From assembly GCA_019722365.1 (NCBI GenBank), contig JADFUC010000531.1:1-64000 (forward strand): DNA of 64,000 nucleotides, given 5' to 3'. This stretch comes from Lithospermum erythrorhizon. Lineage: Eukaryota > Streptophyta > Magnoliopsida > Boraginales > Boraginaceae. The position numbers were made by a program, and so were the translations under genes. Positions 42,301 to 53,040 of the stretch are shown here, one piece after another (the first letter of the stretch is position 1; each line of letters starts with the position of its first letter). Under the pieces are notes generated by a model. That model worked only from the letters and a program-made list of their open reading frames with translations, did not search any database and was not told where the DNA came from.

Positions 42301-42830
42301 TTGATACATTTGAATGTAGCTCACAACGTATAAGACGAGCCTATAGAAGAGCAAATTAACCACTAAATTGGAAGAGTCTTGTCAATCCTTGAACACTATA
42401 GTTTTATTTTTAATAAATATTTACATCTTTTTTTAATATTGTATTTTGAATTCTTTACTTGGAATTTTGGATATTATTTCATTTTGGATATTATTTCAGC
42501 TTGGTTTCCGAATATTCGATATTATTTAAGTTTATTTTTTAATATTAGAATTTGGAAATTTGACCATGGAGGACGAATGGTGAATTTTTTGATTTATTGT
42601 AATTTTTCAGGTTTTGGTTTTTGCTGCTCAAAATTTCACTTCGGATACAATATTGCTTCGATAATGCAGTTTCGGTTTCGGATACTATCGGACCGGACCA
42701 ACCGATGAACCGTAACCGGACTGCTTGACCTGCTCGTCCGTTTAAACTTGCCTGACATCGTTTCTGTCCGTTCAAGTTTAACCGGTCCGGCTCGATCGAC
42801 GAAACCGGTCCGAACCGACCGAAACCAAAG
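39380..42830 (+). mobile_element. Decayed hAT-family DNA transposon
   Basis: The ends are packed with ACCGGTCCGAACCG-type words in both orientations (39,405-39,530 and 42,670-42,825), the usual subterminal pattern of hAT elements. In between, plus-strand islands match the hAT C-terminal dimerisation domain: NKSELA at about 41,840, KYPILSKM at about 41,926 and VIDPKRSQ at about 41,987, in the normal order but in different frames with stops. The BED finger could not be identified. Terminal inverted repeats and an 8 bp target duplication were not resolved. It is inactive. Confidence 0.55.
41735..42080 (+). pseudogene. hAT transposase dimerisation-domain remnant
   Basis: Frame-shifted remnant with KYPILSKMKDILL followed about 45 bases later, in another frame, by KMVIDPKRSQMLL. 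These correspond to the KYP-LSKMA-DIL and R-DP-RSSL parts of the hAT dimerisation domain. It is preceded by ENIEGLKNKSELA, equivalent to the start of that domain. Confidence 0.6.
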
Positions 42831-42989
42831 ACTAAATATTATCGATTATATAATTAGTCACGTAACTAAAATTGATGCAGCAAGGCATTTTGATAGCTCA
42901 ACAGATTCTCAGCACCCTTGAAACTCTTGAATTCTCGGCGCTGATCAATTGATCAAAGAACGCAAGCATAACCGTCAAGGTTACTCCTG

Positions 42990-45090
42990 CTATTGGAATG
43001 ACAAGTTTCAAACCTTCAAGCTGCCGGATTGAGGGGTGCGAGACCCTCTTTCCTCAATTTTGTTTGCCTTCAGAATTGTGCCTTCTTCGGCTACTTCAAT
43101 TTCATCAAGACCAAGGCACTCTTAAAGGAATAGGACTTGCTAGAAACGGTCCTAAGCTCTCCAATACTTCTGGCTGCATTCGACAATAAAGGTCTTGATT
43201 CTTTTTTCTCTAGTCTCAGATCTTCGCTCGATTCGGATCAAATCAATCAACACAAATTTTATGAATACTCTTTGGTAATTACCCCGGTATCCGCTCGACA
43301 TTACCACAAACCAAAGAATTTTGTCCTCGAAGGTCAAATTCTTTAACTTTCGTGGAGGGTCACTTATCAACCGGTATCTAATCACTTTGCCCAACGGTAA
43401 GTTTTGCATACCCCTATCCATTCCTCTCTTAACTGTATTAGGAGCCAAGCCTTTCTAACTCATGATTGATCAATTGAGAGTTTCTTCATCTCGATTCAAG
43501 TAAGGATGGACTTGATTTCAAACATCTCCATCACTTTAATTTGGCCCTCCTTGCAAGAAATGGATGGAAAATTATTCAATTACCAAACTCGCCCATGGCA
43601 AAAGTGTTGAAATCTAAATACTTTCCCAACCCCTCTCCTCTTTATGTGAATTCTAAGCCTAAGGGATCTGACTCGAAAAAGTCTCAGTGTGGATTAAATG
43701 TTCTCAAATATGATTTTCAAAGTTGGTTCGTGCCTGGGCATTAGTATCAAGCAAACTGATCCTCGTGTCACTAAAAGATCTTGAAGTTTACTTTAATAAT
43801 GACAGAGTCTGTAGAAACCTCTTCTTGTCTCCTCAATTTCATTATGATAATCTGAACACTCCTTTAATCACCTCAATCTTTCCCAACACATTGTAACCTC
43901 TATTCTCAAAATTAGACCTTCGGGTGAAGATGATTGCAAAGTTTGGCCCAGCAAAAACTTTACCACTAAGGATCTTTACTCCAAGCTTTCGGTCAATTCT
44001 CTCTCTAAACACCACCACTTCCAACTACCTACGCCCTCATCCCCCCTACTATCTGGAGTAAGCTCTGGTCATCTCCATTTCCTCAAAAAATCAAAATTTT
44101 CCTTTGGAAGCTTCTTCTCAATAGACTTCCCATGGCCGACCTTCTTGCAAATAAAACTAAGCATAGTGTTAATACTAATTGTCGCCTTTTGTTCGACTCT
44201 GAAAAACAACAACAACTACTTATTTTTCGAATGTCTCGTCACAATTTTTGGAACTCTTTAAATTTTGTATCCCCAATCCTAACACCCTCTATTCAAGCTA
44301 ATCTCTTATTCTTACTCTTCTTATAAGATTGGGATTACAAAAAAATTTACTCGCTTGTTCTTTTGTAGAGTACTCTATGGGTTACTTGGATTACCAAGAA
44401 TGATGTTATCTTCAATCAAGTTGTTCCAAGCATTTCAAGAGGATTAGACCAAGCAATCCAAAAGATCGAAGGCTTTCTCCCGCAAACCAAGACCGTCACT
44501 TCCCTGCAATAAACGGTGACCTCTTATATATTTTCCCCAAAATGCGCCTTCCGAGATCGAACGGATGTTAAGACTCATGCATGAGAGATTCAAAATTTAT
44601 CTGCATCTTGAAATCTATTAAAGACCCTGTAAATGGCTCATCAATGTTTTTCTCAAAGGAAACCGAACAACAATCGAACGCTCATGCCTTCTCAGCATCC
44701 CAGTAAATACCAACGTTAAAATATTGGTGAACTTTGTGTCTTAAATTTGACATTTTTTTGCTGATTCCAAACAATTTTCACAACTTTGATTCTTGCAAAA
44801 GGACTTACTTTTCATTCGATTTTTATTGTTACCGAGAAGCTTTTCTCACAAGTTCGGGCTTTGTACTACAAATTCGTGCATATAATGAAATTAAGATCAT
44901 ACATGGGCATTTATGTAAGGCTTGTACTTGGCTACCAATCCAGTTAACATCGAATGCTTCCTCTTTGAATCTTCTACATTGCTATCGCATTTTCAATTAC
45001 AAGCTTTCTTTGTAACTTGGATTCAAATAGCCTTCACGGCTATGGACATTTCTCCTAATTGATATCATGAATTGCCTATCAAAAAAAGAT
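42990..45090 (+). mobile_element. LINE (L1-type) 3' fragment
   Basis: Plus-strand islands of a plant LINE ORF2 C-terminus. LALLARNGWKIIQLPNS and MAKVLKSKYFPNPS (43,535-43,640) are the segment after the RT core. FPQKIKIFLWKLLLNRLP (44,078-44,131) is the zinc-binding RVT domain. An RNase H-like remnant follows. The element ends in GCCTATC plus a short poly-A (45,080-45,087), as plant LINEs often do. It is 5'-truncated, and many stops show it is dead. It lies just downstream of the stop of the gene at 45,230, possibly within its 3' UTR or flank. Confidence 0.7.
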
Positions 45091-45097
45091 TACCAAT

Positions 45098-45185
45098 TCT
45101 TCTGAGAACAAAATAGGTTTCTGTTAAAGCTTTTAGGAAGCAACATTGAATTGCCTATCAAAATAGCTTTCTGTTAAAGTTCTCT
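45098..45185 (+). repeat. Short direct repeat after the LINE tail
   Basis: CAAAATAG[G/C]TTTCTGTTAAAG occurs at about 45,111 and 45,160, the second preceded by another copy of the LINE-like end GAATTGCCTATC. This may be a small local duplication of the 3' junction. Confidence 0.45.
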
Positions 45186-45229
45186 GCCAAAAATATTTTC
45201 AAATTTCCACGAAACATTTGGGTGAGCAG

Positions 45230-47185
45230 CTAGCTGGATCCTCGCTTTGCATTTTCTTCAGCACGAGTAAGCCCATCGGTCAGTACATCCACTGTCCAGT
45301 CTTTCATATCTTCCTGCAGTGGCAATCAGAGCCAGCAAAGAAATGACTATTGAAGCCAAAATGAAGAGAGTGCATAATGGAAGAATAAAGAAAGGAAGCT
45401 AAGAGGACATTCATTCCAAAACAACCCATTCTGCATCAATAATGATCAGCTCAATTATCGACACTTTCGAACATAAATTATTGATAACTCTAACAATTCC
45501 TACTCAATTTTGTTTAACCATTTAGTTTGCTCAATCAAATATTTTAAAATAACATGAGCATGGACTTTCACTTGATCAGCAAGTGAGGATCAGTTATTAA
45601 CTATATAGACCAAAATGCTCAAGGACAATATAAATGTTTTCAGATACAATAGCTGTTCATTACCTGTGGTTTTAATCTGTAAATATCATTATATCTAAAG
45701 CAGGACATTCCGATGAACTCAACCTAGTAATTTTTTTTAACAATGACATACACTCGGCTTCCTTCATCCTTCAAGCACTGTAACTAGAATCTGAGATATT
45801 CTAATTTTTCAAAATGAGGTTGCATCTTATTTTTAATGAGCAAGTCAAGGCCATGAAAGTTAATTGAAGCTACGAAACTTTACTAGTTACAGTTTGAAGA
45901 CTGAGATCTTCAAATCTTTTAAATTGAAATTGAAATTTTTCAGTAAGCACGACAATCACAGAGAATTGAAGCTTAAATATTAATCTTCACGGACATCAAA
46001 GTATACTTAACACATACGTCAGCCATATATAGCAAGGAATTCATTCAAATTAGTCTTTCCAAATCAACCTTGGAGACCCCTCTCATTTTTTGTGCATCCC
46101 TAGTTGAATCGTAGATTTGAGAAAATAATCAAATGGTGGAATATCTTACAATTGTAAATCTTAACTTGAAACTTATAACTTGTAGACTTCATAACCTACG
46201 TTCTAGGACCACCAGCTATCTACATACAAACAAGTTATTATGCCCTCCTTTCTTCACATCGTTCTACAATTTCAGGAAGGATCATAGCTTCGAAGTTAGA
46301 TCAACATATTTATTATTAGTGTTCACCAGATGCCTAACATAATTATAGATTAATGGCCAAATGGAAGTGATTTCGGACATCAATAGTTATTTAACTTAAA
46401 TGAGGTAGCACATTGTTGAAAAAACTTAAAACAACGTTCCTGATTAACCTATGGTTAGATGTTCAAAGTACTAAATTCTTCATTCTTTGTGTATTACCAC
46501 TTACGAATCATGTACTCCTACCAAAAAAAAAGTATATCTACATAGAAGAAAGGGATATAGCGCCACTGAACAAGTACAAGAACAAAAAAATGTTATTACC
46601 CAGCGTAATTTCTCTCCAGTCCTTATCCGTGCTTTTGGCCGAGCAAGCTTAGATTCAAATGGAGTTCTCGGCCGCACTTCTTGGATTTCATCCCACTCTT
46701 CACGGGTCAGCATTCTGACAGTTCCTTGACCAGGAGGCGCATTATTTATTTTTCGCTCAATCATCTCTTGAGATTTTGAGTCATCGTACTGGATGAAAAA
46801 AATTGCTTAGTTATCGGTACATTGCATTACTTGAAACTAAGATGACATCAAAATTCTTAATATAGCAATTTCTCACCATCATTAATAGCTTGGCGAAAAG
46901 GGCAACACCAACAGCAGTAAGAACGACAGGCATACTGGCAGAATCCAGGTATGATGATGATTCAGGAACCTCGACAAATACTTGATGCTTCCTCAAGTCT
47001 TTGTGTTTCCTTTTCTTCTCCCGTTCACCAATCTTCTTCTTCAACATTTCACTAGCACGACCATCACGCGATAATGTATGCAAGCTCCTATAAGCTCCGA
47101 ACAAACTTCCACGAATGCTACCCATCTTTCTTATTTCTTCTAAAAAAGTAGGCTGTCGTACTAAATCAACACCCGTACATTTCAT
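45230..47185 (-). CDS. Conserved plant protein of unknown function with one membrane span
   Basis: Three exons on the minus strand: 47185-46877, 46788-46600 and 45313-45230. Both introns are GT-AG and phase 0, giving 193 residues from the first ATG, or 173 from the second ATG at 47,125 (MGSIRGSLFGAYRSL). I recognise the sequence as a conserved uncharacterised plant family in which the second Met looks like the usual start; the first may add 20 residues. N-terminal half: basic, highly charged (LKKKIGEREKKRKHKDLRK), then one hydrophobic span, MPVVLTAVGVALFAKLLMM. C-terminal half: soluble, with TVRMLTREEWDEIQEVRPRT and ending EDMKDWTVDVLTDGL...EENAKRGSS. A CAG acceptor lies immediately upstream, at about 47,199, so a 5'-UTR exon probably exists further right. 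The function is unknown. Confidence 0.85.
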
Positions 47186-47433
47186 CAGCTACCTGCAAAA
47201 TAACTTTTTCCAGAACTTTGAATAGTTTAACAATGGAAGAAAACCAAATAACAAGAAATCTCAATATCAATAAGAATATAAACAAGAATTGACGCTAAAA
47301 AATCAATTTCCTACTTGGATATAAATAGTTACTAGAACATATGATCGAACTTCTCCGTTTTCATTCAGGTGTTAATATCAAACAGCAGAGGGTAAATGTA
47401 ACATGTACACGTTTGTTACAAAACTAAAATACA
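47186..47433 (-). other. Probable 5'-UTR intron and upstream region of the small membrane-protein gene
   Basis: On the minus strand TTTTGCAG followed by GTAGCTGATG ends just before the first ATG, and an in-frame stop lies there. Thus the coding region cannot extend further, and a spliced leader is likely. The upstream exon was not identified. Confidence 0.4.
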
Positions 47434-47761
47434 TAATCTCTCCATCTCAAAAAGATCATCCGATTTTGAATTTCAATGGTTGAACACAATATTTTTATAT
47501 ATGTTGTATAATATTTGATGAAAATATATCGAAACACAGTATTTTAAACCAACTTTACTAATACCATGCAAATTTAAATTCAAATCAAAGCTACTTTTTT
47601 TTTTTATAGTTAAGATTATAATAGTTCCAACCCCTCGCCCCGTAAGAAAGAAGGCCGTTAGATCAACCGCTAGAACATTCGATTATCTTTAAGAGACTTA
47701 AAATTGAAGGTTTTGACACCGAAAATCAAAGGAGACCGTCTTTTTGTAGATGGAGGGAGTA
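47434..47761. mobile_element. Stowaway-like MITE (Tc1/mariner)
   Basis: About 325 bp with imperfect terminal inverted repeats: CTCTCCATCTCAAAAAGATC at the left and the complement of CTCCCTCCATCTACAAAAAG at the right. It is flanked by TA. CTCCCTCC at the end is the Stowaway hallmark. It has no coding capacity and lies in the upstream region of the gene at 45,230-47,185. Confidence 0.65.
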
Positions 47762-49430
47762 CTTCAATATAAACATAGTCACTGGAGCATATGATTGTGA
47801 AATTGAGCTTCATTCATGCAATCATGAACAATGAATAAGGTAATGTAACATGTTCGAAATTGTTCCAAAATTAAACTACACACAACAAATCAACCAAACA
47901 TTTCCAATCAATCATCAAATTGAACAACATAAAAAGGGACAAAAATTCAATTGCTTACTAATCGGAAAAATTTAATATTTTAAAGAGTTTATTAATTTAT
48001 TGATTATTAATTTAAAGATGTTCTAGGTATATGCAAAAATAGGCATTCAATTCATTTTAATTGATTTTATCACATATCCAATGCATATTTAATCTTCAAT
48101 TACTTTAGCTTATATATTAAAATTTAAAAAAATAATATTGAAAGATTTTTAAAAGTGAATCCAGCTTATATAAATTATATATTTTTGTAATAATAAATAA
48201 TTACTAATCGATGCTCAAAAAGCTCTAATTAAAATCTAATCGACATATAATGTACCTGATAATTCAATTTGATTGGCTGATAAGAGTGGAGTGTCTTTGT
48301 GATGAATTTGGAAGTTTTAATCCAAGTACTCAATACAATTCATTAGCTTGTTTGGAAGATCAACTCAAGTGTAATATACTCACTCCGTTTTTTCAATTTA
48401 TCGTTCTATCAATTTGTACATAAATTAACTAAAAAGTATATTAAAGCTTAATAATGACAATTATTTAACACTATATAATCGCATTGATCAATTTAAAAAT
48501 TAGATTAAAATATAAAAAAGTCAAGAATATTCCTATGCCATTTTTTTCTAACCATAAAAGCTTACAAATTATATACAATATCATATATTAATGTAAATTC
48601 TAAAGTTTTAAGAAATCTAGAGCCTGCCCCCTGCAGATTCGGGCCTCGAATATTACACCGGCACTCACGTGAATGCCGGAAACTCACTCAAGTTGGCTCC
48701 TCGAAGTTCCATAAATGTGCTGCACGAAATTTAAGTGATGATGGGCCCCATATACGCACAGCATTTGCATCGGCTAATATAATGTATAATATACTCCTCC
48801 TGACAGACCTAACTGGTCTCTCTTGATGAGTGCCTCAAAGTCAAATAACATTTTATACTACAAACGACATATATTTCAAAACAAAAAATTTAATATAGCA
48901 AGAATATTATATTTGGATTGGTCATTGATAATCATACTTGTTGACTTATAGTGATTGATTGATTTTTTTTTTAAAATTTTATACTCTCTTTCAATAAAAT
49001 TAATTGTCATTCTAGTTTAAAAAAATTGTATATTTTTATTGTGGAAATTTAGGATTTATTGTTCCTTAATCGTCACAATGACTTTTCATTAACTAACCTT
49101 TTTTGTTTGTATTTACATTTTCCATATTAACTTTTCATTCACAATATTTTTATTAGATAGTTTATCAAACAAACCTAATAAAAAAGTATCGAAATAATTA
49201 AATTTAAGTTATTATTAGATTTAACAAACATCCTCTTAATTTCGAATTTTTATGACCTTCCTTTCACTTTTGAAATTAGAGGTGTTGGGTTGTCTTTTAA
49301 TCAAACCTAGTAGAGATAAATAGTCAAGTCGAACTAGATAAGCGTTCTATAGCACTAGACTAGATTCGACGTTGACTTAATTTGATCATGTTCCTTGGGA
49401 AAATTTATTTTTCCATGAGTTTATAACATA
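47762..49430. other. AT-rich intergenic DNA
   Basis: No gene. Degenerate Stowaway-type ends occur at about 48,380 (ACTCACTCCGTTTTTTC) and 48,980 (TACTCTCTTTCAATAAAATT). A GC-richer island at 48,615-48,800 has no recognisable coding. Confidence 0.45.
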
Positions 49431-49432
49431 TA

Positions 49433-49870
49433 CTTCCGTCCATAATTATAAGAGAATATTGGACTTTGGATAGAATTTAATAAGTTGGTTGAATAATAAT
49501 ATTAATCCTAAATTATCCTTTGTTTTTTATGGGTATTGGATAGATAATGAAATGTGTATTGATTTTTTTATTTATAAAAAAAAACCCACCCACCGCCCCT
49601 TTATAATGATAATCGAACCCAGGACCTTTAAGTAATTGGAAGGCCTCCTAAGCACTAGGCCGATGTTCTCATGAAATGTGTATTAATTGTTTGTGAGTGC
49701 AATTCTTACCTTTGTCAGTGCAATTCTTACCTTATAGAGAGTGTATTACTTAATACGTAGTTTCAAATTAGTCATTCTATTATGGAGATTTTTTTTACAT
49801 ATTTAGAAATTGACCTCATAAATCTGGATATGTAAAAAAAAAGATCTCTTATAAATGTGGATGGAGTGAG
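49433..49870. mobile_element. Stowaway MITE split by a SINE
   Basis: The left end CTTCCGTCCATAATTATAAG and the right end (complement CTCACTCCATCCACATTTAT) form an imperfect terminal inverted repeat that continues through TATAAGAGA. Target TA stands on both sides (49,431-49,432 and 49,871-49,872). About 124 bp of its 438 bp is an inserted SINE plus one target duplication. Confidence 0.7.
49547..49684 (-). mobile_element. tRNA-derived SINE with target-site duplications
   Basis: Body 49,561-49,670, minus strand. The pol III A box lies in CGGCCTAGTGCTTAGGAGG (49,644-49,662) and the B box in GGTTCGATTATC (49,608-49,619). The 3' end is a T-rich/A-rich tail. Perfect 14 bp duplications ATGAAATGTGTATT flank it at 49,547-49,560 and 49,671-49,684, and similarity continues for three of the next four bases. 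Length about 110 bp, usual for short plant SINEs. Confidence 0.8.
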
Positions 49871-49872
49871 TA

Positions 49873-50256
49873 TTATATATACGCAATAATATATTTCGGG
49901 ATTACATATTACTAATACACATATGTAATATATAAAGTCAGAATTAGGCATTTGATTCACAATTGAGCAAGATCAAATGTATCATTTTTACTTGGTTTGA
50001 ACTACTCAACTCGAGCTTTTGAGTCGAACTTTGTTGAGCGATTCGCTTTAGACTTAGTTAAGGACCTACATTTGGGCAGTGTCAGACATTGTACCCTTTA
50101 TGGAGTTCCATATTGTCTAATACTTGAATATAAATATATAATTGAATTAATCAAACTCGCTTATGAAAATACTAAGTACGAACTCCTTAAAACATCAAAC
50201 CAGATGGTAACGCACCAAAGATGAAGCTCGGTTCAAATGCTGGGACGCACGTACAC
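49873..50256. other. Intergenic DNA left of the MOR1 fragment
   Basis: No recognised gene. The 75-codon open frame at 49,997-50,224 has no known motif and ends beside the pseudogene. Confidence 0.4.
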
Positions 50257-51582
50257 CTGACTACCGGAATTTGCAGTCTTCGAGCTGATTTTGGATGTCG
50301 AAACTGTCCGTGTTGATTCAACTTCTGGGAGCAAATAACAGATATTAGTATTCATGAAATGGTATGTGAACACTTGAGAAGTAAAGAATAGACAGAACTG
50401 CAAATGTTGTACCATGGAAGCCCCCATGCTCAATGACAATTGCTGTTGTCGATGCTATATGGGTAGCAAGTGAAAGCAGTTGTTCACTATTCTTTCTAAG
50501 ACAACACCAAACCCACCACTCTAAAGGTCATGTACTATACCTGAACATTTTTCTCACTCCAGCCAGGAACAGCACAGAGTAGACGGATCACGATCTCAAC
50601 AGATGGATCAATGTTTTCTAAAGATTCAACCTGCTCCTTGAATGAGCAAATGGCTGGAAATCAAAAGGGGAGAACACAATATCTTAATGGGAATTCAATA
50701 AGTATTCATTATATTAGTCAGTATTACGTGTAAAACAATCCACGGACTTGATATCAATCACTAACATATTGACACGGTTATAAAAACAAAATTTTAGACA
50801 GAAAGAAAAAATGATATTAGTAACATAGTATGGGACTCCCGACTCTGTGATTAAAAATGGTTTACACTTCACCAAACAGAGATTTTAGGTCAGAAAACTT
50901 ATTCAAGAACAGTGGAAGAGGAGAATATTCTATGCCATATCAAGAATAATAAGAAACTACTCATTAGATCATATATTTGTTATCACAAATGTCACTGTAG
51001 TTGGAATCAGGAGGCAACTGTAGAAACCTTCAAGTCGCTCTTTCCATACAGCACTTTTCAACTGCGAAATTGTGTCAGCTTGAATGAGTGATCCTAATCT
51101 GCTCTCAATTTCCTCCAGACTCATCTCTGCTGGCTGGAATCATAGTGAACAAAAGATTAATCAGTGAGATGTCAATCTAGGACACAATAAAAAATTAACA
51201 CGGGTAGAAACATTATTGCCACCTCAACATCCTCAGCCTCAATAGTCTTTGAAGGAGCGATTCCCTCTCCCTTTTTAGTGACACCTGATTTTGAGGATGT
51301 TGCTTTCTTTTTGGTGGGCTGAGGAAAAACAAACAGAAAAATAATAAATGATTTAAACGAAAAACTACATGACAGACATGGAACAAGATCTGATATACAA
51401 AAGTCGCCAGAAAGAGATCATGATACATGGAACCCATTAATTTCTATAGGATAATTCCACTTCTTAAGAAGCAAAGAGGGAAACATTAAAGTTTCAGACA
51501 AAGATCTTACAGCTGCTGCAACAGGTCTCTTCCCACTCAGCATGCTGGCAGCTGACCTTCTCACGAAAGATCCATCTAAAGC
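50257..51582 (-). pseudogene. MOR1: MOR1/GEM1 (XMAP215-family microtubule-associated protein) gene fragment with internal deletion
   Basis: Minus-strand exons 51582-51511 (SFVRRSAASMLSGKRP), 51318-51223 (PTKKKATSSKSGVTKKGEG), 51133-51028 (EMSLEEIESRLGSL to VWKERLE) and 50653-50541 (IDPSVEIVIRLLCAVPGW) have correct GT-AG borders. They match the linker before TOG2 and the start of TOG2 in plant MOR1, which controls cortical microtubule assembly. The next piece, 50324-50257 (VESTRTVSTSKISSK), matches the linker after TOG4, so several hundred residues and many exons are absent. Its phase does not fit the preceding exon (0 versus 1), so splicing across would shift the frame. TOG1, most of TOG2, TOG3-TOG5 and the C-terminus were not found nearby. 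It is a non-functional partial copy; the intact gene should be elsewhere. Confidence 0.75.
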
Positions 51583-53040
51583 CTGTTAATGTACTTATTG
51601 AGTTTAATGCAAGGAAGTTAAATTCAGGGGGAAATGCAGTTGACAAGCTGACATGAACCATTTTTAAACAGAAACTAAACAAAACAAACACAGAATGCAT
51701 TTTATTCATTTCAATAGCAAGATGCACCATCACATTCGAGTGGCTCAAGTGAAAATCAATCTCATGCAATTCTTTTATGAGACGGAAGAATTTCTTTCAG
51801 AGACGTAAAATGTATTATCAGCATTTTGTATATTATCAAGTAAAAAAAGGATTATTGCACCAAGAAGAAAAGTGGGTGGAGGTCACCTATAGCATTTGGC
51901 CTTATGCTACATTAGCAGCAACATCAAACAAGATGGACCTTATATATGGCACAAAATTTCCATCTCATGACGATGAACAATGTTTATTTACAAGTTTACT
52001 GTTCTCCATGCTATGTAAAAGTTAAAATCATAAATGATGCATTCAAGACAAAATTAAAGGAAAAGGTACTCTGACATTCAGAGCTATAGACTGAGTTTGT
52101 ATCGAGTTTCTATATTCCACTGAGAGCTGAGGAAGCAACCTGCCTCATTCAATTACCTTTGAATTGACACTGCAAAAGAGGCTGAGGATATGATCATGTA
52201 TGAAGTGGTTTTAACAATTACACTTTTGTCTTTGCAAAAACAAAACAAAAACTCCAAGAAACTCAACGTTCCAGGATCTTTGGCAATCTTTTGGGATTCA
52301 CATCTTTTAACTTACAGGCAAAAAGCAGTAAAATAGACAATGAGCCCAATCATAGCATTTGGTTGAGAAATCAAGATTAAATATATTCATTGGGTTGATC
52401 GCGGCTCATGTTTAGTTTCAAACTTTCTGGGTCGAAGTTGATACTGATTTCAAACTTTATTTCCCCAACCAAGTCTAGTATGCTCACGAAGAAACTAAAA
52501 GGAAACTTTGAATCAATATTACAACTTGACCACCAACCCGCTTTGTCGGGTAATGTTGTTAAAAGAATATGCATTTAATAAGCGCGTATGTGTTTTAACA
52601 CACTTCGGAAGCAGTTGTAAACCTACCCGATAACCTTTGAGCAGTTGGTCAAAACCCATTTCGATCATACCGCGCATGATTATGTCAGATAATCTTAGTC
52701 ATCAATGATTCCCCCGCCGGTAGACCGTGTCAAGTAATGTAAGTTTGTAATAGTATTCCAATAGCTGACGTGATTATAATCTCTATTCTTTTCGCTCACA
52801 TGTCCCGGAACACCTAAGAATTCACAAAGGAAATTTTGGTATGGATCCATGCAATGGATTTAACCACGCATCTTGAGTCAGATCTCTTCCCCCGCGATTC
52901 AACTTAAGTTTGGTTTTCACGAGTTTAATGGGCATGAACCGAACGTGACAAAGCCGGGGAGCGCCTAGTCACTTTAACAAGCAAGAATCGATTAAAAACA
53001 AAAGTTCCTTCAGGTTTTAACTGAATAAAGACCAAACTGG
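51583..53040. other. No gene assigned
   Basis: Between the MOR1 fragment and the next retroelement. A further MOR1 exon ending VNSK may lie at about 52,155-52,185 (minus, donor GTAATTG) but is too short to call. The part from about 52,600 on is GC-richer and may be old retroelement sequence. Confidence 0.35.

Noticed and set aside
43152..43448. 98-codon minus-strand ORF
   Set aside because: Lies opposite the LINE remnant and has no recognisable motif.
47590..47700. Possible second SINE (GGTTGATCTAACGGCC as B box)
   Set aside because: No A box at the right distance and no flanking duplications; it is internal to the Stowaway-like MITE.
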